DNA from: Stomoxys calcitrans
Lineage: Eukaryota > Arthropoda > Insecta > Diptera > Muscidae
DNA length: 64,000 nt
Assembly (NCBI RefSeq): GCF_963082655.1
Contig: NC_081553.1
Location: 190,246,351-190,310,350 of the forward strand
Direction: 5' to 3'
Shown here: in pieces, positions 1 through 10,475 of the stretch
How positions within the stretch are numbered: position 1 is the stretch's first letter
How the letters are laid out: every line of letters starts with the position of its first letter
Program-made: the position numbers and the translations under genes
Notes under the pieces: model-generated
The model's input: only the letters and a program-made list of their open reading frames with translations
Database searches by the model: none
What the model was told of the DNA's origin: nothing

Positions 1-345
1 GAGTTTCGCCAAAAACTCCAAAAAATGACATTGCAGTGAAAAGTGGGTGTAGCAAAAATTCATACAAACCAAGGGTATGGTGAGAGTGTAAATGATGTTA
101 CTCTTGTACGACCCGATCCAAAAGAAAGAGGTTTTTAGCATATTTGGATATAGCTGCCATAATGACCTTCTATCAAAGGTATGGTGTTAAGCCCATTTGA
201 GGAGGGTTTATTAGCCGATTTTGCTGGAATTTCCATTAGATTCTGCAAAGATGGATCTTAGGCATAAGATCCGAATTTGGTCTAGATAGCTATGTGTTCG
301 CATTTAATAATACTAGGATAGGGGCATACCCGTTTTGTTATTTTC
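1..345 (+). repeat. Decayed helentron-like repeat remnant
   Basis: A fragment near 150-170 reads TTGGATATAGCTGCCAT, the core of the 153-bp monomers found throughout the window. The rest (for example the CCATTTGAGGAGGG stretch near 195, echoed near 33360) is too diverged to place. No coding potential seen. Confidence 0.3.
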
Positions 346-353
346 TTCAACTA

Positions 354-590
354 TTGGGTTGCCCAAAAAGTAATTGCGGATTTTTTAAAAGAAAGTAAAT
401 GCATTTTTAATTAAACTTAGAATGAACTTTAATCAAATATACTTTTTTTACACTTTTTTTCTAAAGCAAGCTAAAAGTAACAGCTGATAACTGACAGAAG
501 AAAGAATGCAATTACAGAGTCACAAGCTGTGAAAAAATTTGTCAACGCCGACTATATGAAAAATCCGCAATTACTTTTTGGACAACCCAA
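354..590 (+). mobile_element. Mariner-type MITE, copy 1 (TA-flanked)
   Basis: A 237-bp non-autonomous element with long terminal inverted repeats beginning TTGGGTTGCCCAAAAAGTAA. It is flanked by TA on both sides (352-353 and 591-592), the target duplication of Tc1/mariner elements. The interior holds A/T-rich arms and the block CAGCTGATAACTGACAG, with no open frame. It is one of five copies here. Confidence 0.88.
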
Positions 591-1390
591 TAGTTAACAT
601 TTTGTGAAATCACTCACTTCAATTGATTGTCGATTGTGCGTTCATATGCGCTTTTTTTTTTTGAATTTCGCTACAGTCAGCCCAAAGGCCATGGTAAATT
701 GACAAATGCATTTGCATCATATGCGAATCCTTGTCCTTGTTGTGGCTTTGGGCCAAACCACCACCCGCACATGTGGCCAAACAAACTATTAGCAAAACCA
801 AAGCGCCAACAATGGTGACTCTAACCCATTTAGCAGTTTTGATGCTCCACTCTGCTCTTTGCTGTGTTTTGTTTGGTCATTCGTTGATGCTCGCTTCCCT
901 TCCTTTTTGGGGTCATTTCCATGGAGCTTCGTTGCTTTGGAAAGTTTTCATTTTTAACTGTTTGCCATGTTACGGCGAAAAGTTGCAATTTTTATGGTTT
1001 ATATACAAAATTACTAGAGAAGTTTTATGGTTTTTATGCGGCCTTATTTGCCACGTTTTTGCTTTTGACTTACACTGAAACTAATATTGCAACTGGCTTC
1101 CTGGTTATGGTCTTGTCAAAATTTGCCTGAAGTCCCATGAACTTAGTTTGGTGATTAAAGTTGGAACTGTTGGTGACTGGGTCATAAGGTATAGACCTCA
1201 AGTATTTCGAACAGGGCACTTGGCTTAGCAACAAACACAAGACATTGCCATTCGATTCAATTTTCAGTTTTGAGTCAAGTTACTCTGTCAGATACCATGG
1301 TCGATTCTCAGAGTAGCTGCAGATATAGAGGCATAATTCAATTCACCGCAACAATACTGGGTAAAAAACAGCACTTCTAAAAATTCAGGT
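591..1390. other. Non-coding stretch, no gene recognised
   Basis: Overlapping short open frames on both strands show no recognisable domain, splice pattern or codon signature. No similarity to the other repeats in the window was seen by eye. Confidence 0.4.
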
Positions 1391-1639
1391 CCATCCGTTT
1401 GTCTGTTGAAATGGGATTATATCTTAATAGCCCTCATATAGACTAATATCCCAATAAAGGGGCTTAGGCCCATAAAAGCCACATTTATAGCCCGAGTTTG
1501 TGTAAATTTGGCACAGTGAGTTGCGTTGGGCTGCTCCATTTCTGTGCCGCATATGGTTAAGATTGGGTCTATGTTTCGATAAAGCTGACATGTAGGTCGA
1601 TCTATGGATTTTAGGTATTGGCGTCTTAAAACACATTTT
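1391..1639 (+). repeat. Decayed B-type helentron-like fragment
   Basis: It starts in a CCGTTTGTCTGTTGAAAT tract, then reads TTAGGCCCATAAAAGCCACA, which are diagnostic B-family blocks, and ends at the next MITE. Heavily diverged and lacking both termini. Confidence 0.5.
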
Positions 1640-1869
1640 TTGGGTTGCCCAAAAAGTAATTGCGGATTTTTCATATAGTCGGCGTTGACAAATTTTTCAC
1701 AGCTTGTGAGTCTGTAATTGCATTCTTTCTTCTGTCAGTTATCAGCTGTTACTTTTAGCTTGCTTTAGAAAAAAAGTGTAAAAAAGTATATCTGATTAAA
1801 GTTCATTCTAAGTTTTATTAAAAAGGCATTTCTTTTAAAAAATCCGCAATTACTTTTTGGGCAAGCCAA
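1640..1869 (-). mobile_element. Mariner-type MITE, copy 2
   Basis: Same terminal repeats and internal block as copy 1, in reverse orientation, about 230 bp. TA follows the right end (1870-1871); the left TA has decayed to TT. It sits at the edge of a B-type remnant. Confidence 0.85.
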
Positions 1870-1963
1870 TATAATTCGATTTCGTTAAGATTGGGCACAT
1901 TGAGCTATATTGGGCCTCTTGACATGCATATTGAAAATGCTTCTGATCATATTTGTACGCAAA

Positions 1964-2042
1964 TGCAAATTTTTGCCCATGAACATTCCATTAAGAAACA
2001 GGGGAAAACTTCTCACATATCACTGAGTGCTGTCCGGTTCAG
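1964..2042 (-). mobile_element. tRNA-type SINE, body fragment
   Basis: The segment TTTGCCCATGAACATTCC followed by CTTCTCACATATCACTGAG matches the body of the SINE seen more completely at 4843-5130 and 37725-40144. The tRNA-like head is absent, so this is a tail-side fragment. Minus strand, like every other copy here. Confidence 0.65.
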
Positions 2043-2045
2043 AAA

Positions 2046-2955
2046 AAGGGGTTCGCAGACAATAATTTATTTACAGATGGATCTAAGAGCTCGACATTGA
2101 CGAATCTCTCCGCATGTGCAATGAGTGCAGCCATTTCCAAGCGAAGGGCTATGTAATGGCAATGGCAGCTAAAATCGTTTTGGCGATGAATATCAATCGA
2201 AAGAATATCTGTATATTCAGCGACAGTCAGGCTCCACTGAAGACTATCACTGGTACGGGTTGCAGATCCAAGGTGTGGTGGACTGATGTAGAGTCATGAC
2301 TTGTCTAAGTGCTGGGTACCAGAGCATAAGGACATAGCTGGAAACGAGTAAGCGGATATGCTAGCGAAACAGGGGGCGAATCAGCCAATGGTATCGAAAA
2401 CAGACATGTATCAACCCCTCTCTCACTATATGCTTGAGGAGCGATACAAGTAGAGATGGTTGAATAGCTGAAATGACGCGGTAGGCTGTGAGCAGTCTAA
2501 AAGGCTTTGGTATAAACGATCGAAAAGTAATATTCAGTCTTTGGGGAAGATGTAACTGAGCGGCATAATAGGAATCATTACAGGACATAACAAGTAAAGA
2601 CACATTTAACCCGCATGGGCATCAGAAATGATGATAACTGTCGCTGGTGTCATAGCACTGACGTTCTGGAAGATAGCTTTCATTTAATCTGCAAATATAC
2701 ACCTTTATGGCGTAGTAGAGATAGGATATTTGGTTCTTACTTCCTTCAGACACTAGAGGAGCTAAGAGGAATAAGTCCGGTCAGACTCAAGGGCTTTTTG
2801 CTGGCATCCAAATGGTATGAGAAAGTGCTTTGGCGTTCCTTAAGTAGAGGAGTTGGAGTTCAATGTAAACTTTGCTGCTCACAAAGGGCTACGTAGGGCC
2901 CCAGCATATATCAAGACAATATTTTGGTATAATTCTCTCCAACTCAATCTACCAG
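2046..2955 (+). pseudogene. LINE-D RNase H / C-terminal region, degenerate
   Basis: Broken reading frames encode an RNase H-like segment of a non-LTR retrotransposon: FTDGSKSS near 2070 (first catalytic Asp context), IFSDSQAP near 2215 (third Asp context), and WVPEHKDIAGNE near 2315, where a stop replaces the residue before AD. A C-terminal Cys/His motif (CRWCHSTD...FHLICKY) follows near 2640-2700. Many stops and frameshifts show it is dead. The 3' part (2810-2950) matches 27785-28015, so both belong to one family. The upstream reverse transcriptase is missing (5' truncation). Confidence 0.75.
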
Positions 2956-2989
2956 GGCTGCGATTTCCTACTTATGAGCCAAATATGGT

Positions 2990-3218
2990 TCAGATGACGG
3001 CAGTCCTCTGGCCTTCACAGTCAAATCGTCTGCCTACGTTATGAGCCGGCATCCAAACGATGCGGATTGTGCTATTTTCGGAGAGGGCGTTATTGCCCTT
3101 CATACACTGCAAAACTGTTCGTGACTTTACCGTTCGGGTTATTATTGCCCTTATGACTATTTTACTGTCCAAAAAGAAGTTCCTCCCGCTAGCACCACAC
3201 CAACTCACGCATTACGTG
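2990..3218 (-). pseudogene. LINE-A RNase H fragment
   Basis: On the minus strand the peptide FFLDSKIVIRAIITRTVKSR followed by IRIVWMPAHN matches the RNase H region of LINE-A at 35610-35790. It has lost both flanks and the GNERAD motif. It abuts the LINE-D fragment in opposite orientation. Confidence 0.7.
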
Positions 3219-3425
3219 ATCGCCCGGATTATCATTCTGCATGCGAAAGTTGGGAAAAAACAGTTGTTGGAAAAAAATGTTGGGGGGCATGTGCAAAATT
3301 TTGTCCTTGAAAAATGTTTCATTGACGTTTGGAGGAAAAAATTATTGAAATTTTGTGTTCGGAACAAATTTCATTACTATTTGGTCTTGGTCCCTCTGGG
3401 CTCCTTCAGGCAATTTTGGAATTTT

Positions 3426-3518
3426 GAAAGTGCAAATTTTTCGTGAAAATATTGATAAATAACATGAACAACCAAAAACGATAACTTATCAATATTTTCC
3501 CGAAAAAATTGCATTTTC
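3426..3518. repeat. Inverted repeat, about 33-bp arms
   Basis: Arms at 3426-3458 and 3486-3518 pair with few mismatches (core GAAAATATTGATAA against TTATCAATATTTTC) around a 27-nt spacer. It could be a short fold-back element or a hairpin RNA; nothing further distinguishes these. The surrounding 3219-3544 holds no gene. Confidence 0.6.
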
Positions 3519-3544
3519 AGAAGGCGAGTTGAAGGATGGCGAAG

Positions 3545-4198
3545 GGTTAAACACATCTCACTGTCTCAAGTTGCGGCAAAATCGGATAATAAATGTGGCT
3601 TTTATGGACCTAAAACCCTAAATCGGCGGATCGGTCTATATGGCAGCTATATCCAAATCTGGACCGATCTACGCCAAATTGAAGAAGAATGACGAAGGCC
3701 CTAACACAATTCACTGTCCCGAATTTCAGCAAAATCGGATAATAAATGTGGCTTTTATGGGCCCAAGACCCTAAATCGAAGGATCCGTCTATATGGCAGC
3801 TATATCCAAATCTGGACCGATCTAGGCCAAATTGAAGAAGAATGACTAAGGGCCTAACACAACTCACTATTCCAATTTTCAGCAAAATCGGATAATAAAT
3901 GTGGCTTTTATGGGCCCAAGACCCTAAATCGGAGGATCGGTCTATATGGCAGCTATGTCCAAATCTGGACCGATCTAGGCCAAATTGAAAAAGAATGACA
4001 AAGGGTCTTACACAACTCACTGTCCGAAATTTCAGCAAAATCGGGTAATAAATGAGCCTTTTTTGGGCCTAAGACCCAAAATCGGCGGATCGGTCTATAT
4101 GTGAGCTATTTTAAGATATATTCCGATGTAGCCCATCTTCGAACTTAACCTGCTTATGGACGAAAAAAAAACGATTTGTACGAATATTCAGCTCAATA
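3545..4198 (-). mobile_element. B-type helentron-like element, minus orientation, partial
   Basis: About four monomers of about 150 bp in reverse orientation (each with CGGTCTATATGGCAGCTATA and a CACTGTCC-type block), followed at 4110-4165 by the B leader (CCCATCTTCGAACTTAACCT). Because the monomer is a multiple of three, it makes a long meaningless open frame at 3610-4038. The hairpin end is missing. Confidence 0.75.
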
Positions 4199-4486
4199 TT
4201 AGGCTTTGGACCAATTCTGTTGAATATCATAAAATCCCAATAGTTCAAAATTTCAGTCGAATCGGATAGGAACTGCTCTCTCTCTCTCTCGAGGCTCAAA
4301 AAGTATAATCTTGAGATCGGTTTACATGGGAGCTATATAAGGTTATGGACCGACTCAAATTATATTTGGCACATGTGCTTGAGGTCATAAAAAATGACAG
4401 TTCAACATTTCATCCAAATCCGATAAGAATTTTGCACTAAAGAAGCTCACTAAGTAAAATCGAGAGATCGGTTTATATGAGAGCTA

Positions 4487-4723
4487 TTGGGTTGCCCAAA
4501 AAGTAATTGCGGATTTTTAAAAAGAAAGTAAATGCATTTTTAATAAAACTTATAATGAACTTTAATCAAATATACTTTTTTTACACTTTTTTTCTAAAGC
4601 AAGCTAAAAGTAACAGCTGATAACTGACAGAAGAAAGAATGCAATTACAGAGTCACAAGCTGTGAAAAAATTTGTCAACGCCGACTATATGAAAAATCCG
4701 CAATTACTTTTTGGGCAACCCAA
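4487..4723 (+). mobile_element. Mariner-type MITE, copy 3
   Basis: A 237-bp copy with full terminal repeats, preceded by TA at 4485-4486; the right-hand TA has decayed. It lies inside an A-type monomer, so it is younger than that element. Confidence 0.87.
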
Positions 4724-4797
4724 AATATTTTAATATGGACCGATATAGCCCATTTACAATCCCAACTGATCTACACTAATAGGAAGTATTTGTAATT

Positions 4798-4839
4798 GTT
4801 AAGCTAGGGGTTTGAAATTTTACAAACCCCTAGCTTAAC
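4798..4839. repeat. Perfect palindrome, 17-bp arms, 8-nt loop
   Basis: GTTAAGCTAGGGGTTTG at 4798-4814 is exactly complementary to 4823-4839. It lies at the junction between the A-type element and the SINE and duplicates A-type sequence in inverted form, as template switching would. Confidence 0.85.
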
Positions 4840-4842
4840 AAA

Positions 4843-5130
4843 TACAAATTTGCCCATGAATATTCCATTGGAACATTTTTCTTTTTTTTCACATATCAAT
4901 GAGTGCTGTCCAATTCAATTTTTAAGCTCAATGATAAAGGGCCTCCTTTTTATGGCTGAGTCCGAACGGCGTGCAGCAGAGCAACACCTCTTTGGGAAGG
5001 AGTTTTATATGGCATCTATGCGTAAGAATCCACAAATTTTGTCAGTATTAGGAGGGGGATAACCAGGGTTCGAACCCATGTGTTCAGCGTCATAGGCGGC
5101 CACGCTAATCTATGCGCTACGGTGGCCTCC
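4843..5130 (-). mobile_element. tRNA-derived SINE, near-complete copy
   Basis: Read on the minus strand it begins GGAGGCCACCGTAGCGCATA, an A-box-like start, followed by GGGTTCGAACCC, a B-box match to the internal RNA polymerase III promoter (plus strand near 5070-5130). A body of about 230 bp follows, ending in TTTGCCCATGAATATTCC read on the plus strand. No protein is encoded. It is inserted in an A-type element between its AGTATTTGT and TTGACTCC blocks. Confidence 0.75.
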
Positions 5131-5177
5131 AAGCCCCAAGCTTGACTCCTTTGAAAATTAGCTTGCTTTTCACACAC

Positions 5178-6133
5178 AGACGGACAGACAGAGAGACTGA
5201 AAGACAGACAGACGGACATATAGACAGACAGACGGACAGACAGATAGACAGACAGATAGACAGACAGACAGATAGACAGACAGATAGACAGACAGATAGA
5301 CAGACAGATAGACAGACAGATAGACAGACAGATAGACAGACAGATAGACAGACAGATAGACAGACAGATAGACAGACAGATAGACAGACAGATAGACAGA
5401 CAGATAGACAGACAGATAGACAGACAGATAGACAGACAGACAGATAGACAGACAGATAGACAGACAGATAGACAGACAGATAGACAGACAGATAGACAGA
5501 CAGATAGACAGACAGATAGACAGACAGATAGACAGACAGATAGACAGACAGATAGACAGACAGATAGACAGACAGATAGACAGACAGATAGACAGACAGA
5601 TAGACAGACATATAGACAGACAGATAGACAGACAGATAGACAGACAGATAGACAGACAGATAGACAGACAGATAGACATACAGATAGACAGACAGATAGA
5701 CAGACAGATAGACAGACAGATAGACAGACAGATAGACAGACAGATAGACAGACAGATAGACAGACAGATAGACAGACAGATAGACAGACAGATAGACAGA
5801 CAGATAGACAGACAGATAGACAGACAGATAGACAGACAGATAGACAGACAGATAGACAGACAGATAGACAGACAGATAGACAGACAGATAGACAGACAGA
5901 TAGACAGACAGATAGACAGACAGATAGACAGACAGATAGACAGACAGATAGACAGACAGATAGACAGACAGATAGACAGACAGATAGACAGACAGATAGA
6001 CAGACAGATAGACAGACAGATAGACAGACAGATAGACAGACAGATAGACAGACAGATAGACAGACAGATAGACAGACAGATAGACAGACAGATAGACAGA
6101 CAGATAGACATACAGACAGACGGACAGACAGAC
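5178..6133. repeat. 12-bp microsatellite array (GACAGACAGATA)n
   Basis: Roughly 950 bp of a near-perfect 12-bp unit, with a few point variants (TATA for GATA near 5610; CATACA near 5678 and 6108). It occupies the place of the short CCGTCTGTC tract of an A-type element. Open frames across it (repeats of SVYL or SICL type) are artefacts. Confidence 0.95.
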
Positions 6134-6834
6134 GTTTTCGGAAGGGTTATCGTAATTCGCTTTTGTAGTCCCCAATTGCAGCAATGGTGTACTTCAGTTT
6201 ACCGAGTAAAACATTTCAAACCCTAACCTTTATAATTTACTCAACATAAGCTATGAAGTTATAATTTATTGATTCAATGAAGCTTAAATTTTCCCTGTTT
6301 CCTGCTTTTATGTGAAAGTATGCCAAATATTTCCGCACATTGAATGTTTTAATTAGGACAGAATGTTAGGGAAAAACACAAAAATACACGATTAGATAAA
6401 TTAAGTGTATATGCTCTATTTTTGATAATAAATGATTTTTCTTGTTGTTACTGTGATCTTAAAATAACACCCACAATATTAAGTCAAGGAAAAACATCAT
6501 CTATGTCTCAAACAGATGATAACATTAAGTTAGGTAACTTTTGAGTGGACTCACTCCAAAAAAACGGAAATAATAAAAAATGATGGTGCTTTATAGGTTT
6601 CAATAGGAACAAATTTCTTAGAAACTTTTAAACCAAATCGGCAATTATGTGTCCTAGAGGCTAATGGACTGGTTTGGCCCATGTACAAATCCAACCAATT
6701 TGCATCTTTAAGAAGTATTTGTGGAAAATTTCGAACGGTTAGTTTTAAAAATTAGCGTGTTTTCGACTGAAGAGTAGATGTATCAGCAGACATGGTTAGG
6801 TTAGGAGACACCAGAATCTTGGAATAATGACGTC
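6134..6834. other. Non-coding; small A-type and LINE-tail remnants
   Basis: Mostly unique AT-rich DNA without a gene. Near 6715-6770 there is a decayed A-type leader (AAGTATTTGTGGAAAATTTC, then GCGTGTTTTCGAC). GGTTAGGTTAGG at 6795-6806 resembles an inverted LINE tail. Confidence 0.4.
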
Positions 6835-8064
6835 TATCGAAGGTTTATAATAACGGAATTTATGCTGAAGGAATCCTTGAGGAGCTTCCAGTCACCCGGA
6901 CCTGATGGAATATTTCCGGCGTTACTGCAGAAAGAGGCAGACTATCTGGCGCCTCGTCTGGCCAAAATTTTCACAGCGTGCCTATGACTTTCGTATACCC
7001 CGAAAGCCTGGCAAGAGGCAAGGGTGGTGTTTACACCCAAGCCCAGCAAGGCAAGTCATACGACACCAAAGGCCTACAGACCCATAAGCCTTACGTCCTT
7101 TCTACTCAAAACCATGGAACGTAGTGTGGACACCATGATACAGAGTATGACATCCAGCGAACTGCTCAAATACAAACAGCATGCCTCCGTCAAGGGAAAG
7201 TCGGTGGAGACCGCCCTGCACGAGGTTGTGCATAAAATAGAAGAATCCTTCTATGCCAAAAACTGGCGGTAGGCATTGACATTGAGGGGACTTTTAACAA
7301 TGTGCGGACCGGCACACTGATCCAATCTTTAGACCAGTACCGGGTGGACCCGGTCCTTAGAGACAGCACAAACAGGTGGATAAATTGTGTGTCCCATGGC
7401 ATAAATATTGGGTTGTCCAAAAAGTAATTGCGGATTTTTCATATAGTCGGCGTTGACAAATTTTTTCACAGCTTGTGACTCTGTAATTGCATTCTTTCTT
7501 CTGTCAGTTATCAGCTGTTAATTTTACCTTGCTTTAGAAAAAAGTGTGAAAAAAGTATATTTGATTAAACGCATTCTAAGTTTTATTAAAATGCATTTAC
7601 TTTCTTTTAAAAAATCCGCAATTACTTTTTGGGCAATCCAATATAAGGGAGAAAGTGGCACAGGGGGGCATCATATCGCCACACCTATGGGTGTCCACCA
7701 TAAATGACCTATTACGCTGGTGCTGACTGAAGAGGGATTTGAACCCGTCTGCTACGCAGACGATGTTATAATACTTCTAAGATGTGAGGATCCGAACGAG
7801 CTATGCAGAAGGGCCGAAAGGGTCTTGCATATGGCATATGACTGGGCTAGACCCTGAGGTCTCAATGTTAATCCAGAGAAGACTAAAATATGCCTGTTCA
7901 CGAGGAAGACGAAGGGGGCCAATTTAATGCACCACGTTTCCTCAATAAGTCGATTTCGATAGCTGACAAGGTCAAACATATAGGAGTGATGTTGGATAGG
8001 AAACTGAACTGCGAGTGCCACATTCAGGAGCGTACTGAGAAGGCTCACAGTTATTGGGCACTAT
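6835..8064 (+). pseudogene. LINE-A reverse transcriptase, N-terminal and central part
   Basis: A degenerate reverse transcriptase of a non-LTR retrotransposon that also carries RNase H (the 3' end is at 35141). Visible motifs: SPGPDGIFPALLQ near 6893, a block YRPISLTSFLLKTMER near 7077, motif A DIEGTFNNV with its Asp codon at 7278, GGIISP near 7665, and motif C CYADDVIILL with the Asp codons at 7759-7764. A frameshift lies near 7265 and another near 7720, and several stops follow. A MITE (7408-7641) interrupts it, and the LTR-like insertion ends this segment. The reading frame continues across that insertion at 10269. Clade assignment (I/LOA/R1 group) is inference from the RNase H and motif style. 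Confidence 0.85.
7408..7641 (-). mobile_element. Mariner-type MITE, copy 4, inside LINE-A
   Basis: A 234-bp copy flanked by TA at 7406-7407 and 7642-7643. Removing the element and one TA restores the LINE-A reading frame between motif A and the GGIISP block, so both boundaries and the duplication are confirmed by coding logic. Confidence 0.92.
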
Positions 8065-10268
8065 TGTAACAATTGATTTTTTTTTTTCTTTGGTGTTTTT
8101 TTTTATTTTTTTTTAAATTTTTTTTTCTGAATTGGATTTCCTATTCGCAGAACATCACCGATCTAAGTTCTATTACACCGTTGTTACAATTGTACGTACA
8201 TACATTTTTACATGCATAGATATGTACAGACTCTTGGAAGTCTAAGTACTAGTTTTGTTTTTTTTTGTTGCTCTCGGTGCGTGTGCATGGAATGGTTATT
8301 GGAGATGAGCGCGTGGGTGTAACATCACTCCCCTCATGCGATCACCCGAAATGTTTTTACACTAAAGAGGATATGGTAATGATAGGGATAGATTGTTAAG
8401 GTGACATTTACGTATTTACATACGAAAAATTTTAATTACGTGCACACACAAGGTGTCATTAGAAATACTCTCGCGCAAAAATTTAGTTAATTCTGATTTA
8501 CGCAAATCACGTCTTGTGTTGTCACGCACTCATCTTCATTACATGTTGTCACTTGCCAACACAGATTTTTGCGATTGATTTTGAATAGTTGATTGGTTCG
8601 AATTTTACAACAATTATTATGTATTCCAATGGAAGTAATGTCGTATATGTGCACGAATATACATATTCTCGTACATTATGTACATATGCCAAGGTCAGAG
8701 TCAGCTTCGAGTTAAGGTTTGCTTTGTCTTCAAAGTCTGTCAATTGTTCTATTCTAAATTCGGCTTCAACACGTTAAAGTGAAGTTTACTCCGGCAATTA
8801 TTTTTTTTTTTTGTGTGAATATTGACAAAGTGAAAGAGTTAAACCAGTGGTTTTAAATAAATTTTGGGTTTCGACGAAATCATTTGAAGAAGAATTAAAA
8901 CGCATCTGAAGCCGTGGTGACATTTTTTTTGTGGAGAGGAAGAAATACAAGTGGTCTTTCACATCACAGAAAGGTAATTCATCTGCCTGTCATAGCAGAA
9001 TTTACCAAATCTTAATATCATTTTAACTTTCTAGGATAACTCCATTTATTTGTGTAATTTGCTACGTTCAGTCTCTCGGTTTGGACACCGAGTACAGGAG
9101 GCTGTGTACCACGCTAGTCTCACGGGGACCGAGAGACTGAAAACTATAAGTAACCACCCAAAACGCCAAGAATTCTATCACAGTGCAAAATTCATCATTT
9201 TTAAGACTATACTGATTGTCTTTTGGAACTAGAACATTCTATGAACCCCGCTGAAGTATATGACGTCATATTTTTGCCTCCAATTGTATAATTTGTCCTG
9301 AATCTTCGTTGGACCCAGCTCCCCTAGATATTCCTAACGCCATGTTTTTGCCATCCACGTGGTTGAAGTAAAGAGGAAGCCATTTGGAAAGAAAGAAAGG
9401 AAGCCATTTTTAATAAGCCACACCCCAAGGGGAAACAACTTTAATAAAAATATAAAAATTCTAAACCTAGCTAACAAAACCTACTTAAAATTAACCTAAC
9501 ATGAACTTAAACCTACATAATTGCCTATATTAACATCTAATTTTTCTAAAATTTGCCTACCCATAAAATGGACAACCAGGAAAAATTGTTCTTACCTATA
9601 AAACTTGCCTAAAAATTAAAATTTTTCTAATGTTTTAAATATTGCACATGAATTCCATAAATATTACACTAAAATTAATTCTAAAGACGTTTTTAAGCTT
9701 AAACTACGATATGAATCTATAACTAAATTTAACGTAAAACTCATTTTTTTTCCTAACAGTCATTGTACTAACATGTATCAACACACCATATAGATCATAT
9801 TTAAGCTTCACCCCCCTCTAGCTCATTATCATCAATCCAGCACGGAGGCCTTCATGCAGCATTGACGTGGGAGCAGGCGGTATATAAAAACTGTAAGTCT
9901 GATCGTTTTGATACATGGTAGACATTTTTAGTTGATTTTGTTTTTGTCCTTTCTTCTTTCTCTATGGCCGCTATTGGTTGTTCTGTAGAGAAAGACGAAA
10001 GCTAGAAAGCTCTCTCTTTTTTTTTACCATTGCCATTTTTTTTCTATAAATATATAAGCTAGAATTAGTCAGCCGAGCACGCGCGTGACGTTCCAATCGA
10101 TGACAAGATTCTTGGTATTTTTCTGTCTTTTGACGGCGTTTTAGATTCAGGGGCTTAGCTGAAATCCGAGCTACCAAGTAAGGTACATTTGGGAGAAATC
10201 CCAGATGGAAAAAAGCTGTGTTAATTACACCTTGAACACACACCCTGAAAATTTCTACACACATTACA
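8065..10268. mobile_element. LTR-like insertion (possible solo LTR) in LINE-A
   Basis: A 2204-bp block begins TGTAAC and ends ATTACA (TG...CA termini, a 5-bp inverted repeat). It is flanked by CTAT at 8061-8064 and 10269-10272. Excising it with one CTAT joins the LINE-A frame exactly. No gag, pol or env frame was recognised inside; small frames (8549-8743 minus, 9050-9232 plus, 9971-10264 minus) have no domain. TG/CA ends plus a 4-bp duplication fit a Gypsy-type LTR, but no second LTR copy is present, so solo LTR is an inference. Confidence 0.6.
9881..9890 (+). promoter_or_regulatory. TATA-like box in the LTR-like insertion
   Basis: GGCGGTATATAAAAACTGTA is a good TATA-box candidate set in a locally GC-rich context, in the right half of the insertion where an LTR promoter could lie. 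No transcription start can be shown. Confidence 0.35.
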
Positions 10269-10475
10269 CTATGTACACGGGCCGTAGGCTCGAAATGGGG
10301 CCTGAATCCTGGGATAGTCCACTGGCTCTACAGGAGCATGATTAGACCAATGCTCACTTACGCCTCAGTAGTTTGGTGGACTGCTATGGAAAAAAAGTGC
10401 AACATAAGGACCATACAACAGATAACATATTGTCTTGGCATAGGCGTAACGATGAGGACCACGCCCACTAGGGCA
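10269..10475 (+). pseudogene. LINE-A reverse transcriptase, thumb/connection part
   Basis: Continuation of the frame broken at 8064. The peptide WGLNPGIVHWLYRSMIRPML followed by TYASVVWWTAMEKK is typical of the region after the reverse transcriptase fingers/palm in RNase H-bearing LINEs. It ends at CACTAGGGCA, the same point where the LINE-A copy at 35141 starts to be recognisable. Confidence 0.8.

Larger units (their letters stand above)
4199..6133 (-). mobile_element. A-type helentron-like element, minus, with nested insertions
   Basis: A-family monomer sequence in reverse (GAGATCGGTTTACATGGGAG near 4315, then CCAACTGATCTACACTAATA near 4765). It is interrupted by a MITE (4487-4723) and a SINE (4843-5130). 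It resumes as CTTGACTCCTTTGAAAATTA near 5140 and runs into its CCGTCTGTC tract, here expanded to nearly 1 kb. The extreme 5' end beyond the array is not recognisable. Confidence 0.65.

Noticed and set aside
5066..5130. A functional tRNA gene, suggested by the B-box
   Set aside because: The tRNA-like head is joined to a conserved body, repeats elsewhere with mutations, and does not fold into an obvious complete cloverleaf by eye; a SINE explains it better.
5112..6184. Long open frames of 111, 313 and 355 codons
   Set aside because: They translate a 12-bp microsatellite with no stops in several frames; the peptides are pure four-residue repeats.
9971..10264. A 97-codon frame in the LTR-like insertion
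   Set aside because: No retroelement domain, and the composition is that of non-coding DNA; left as part of the insertion.
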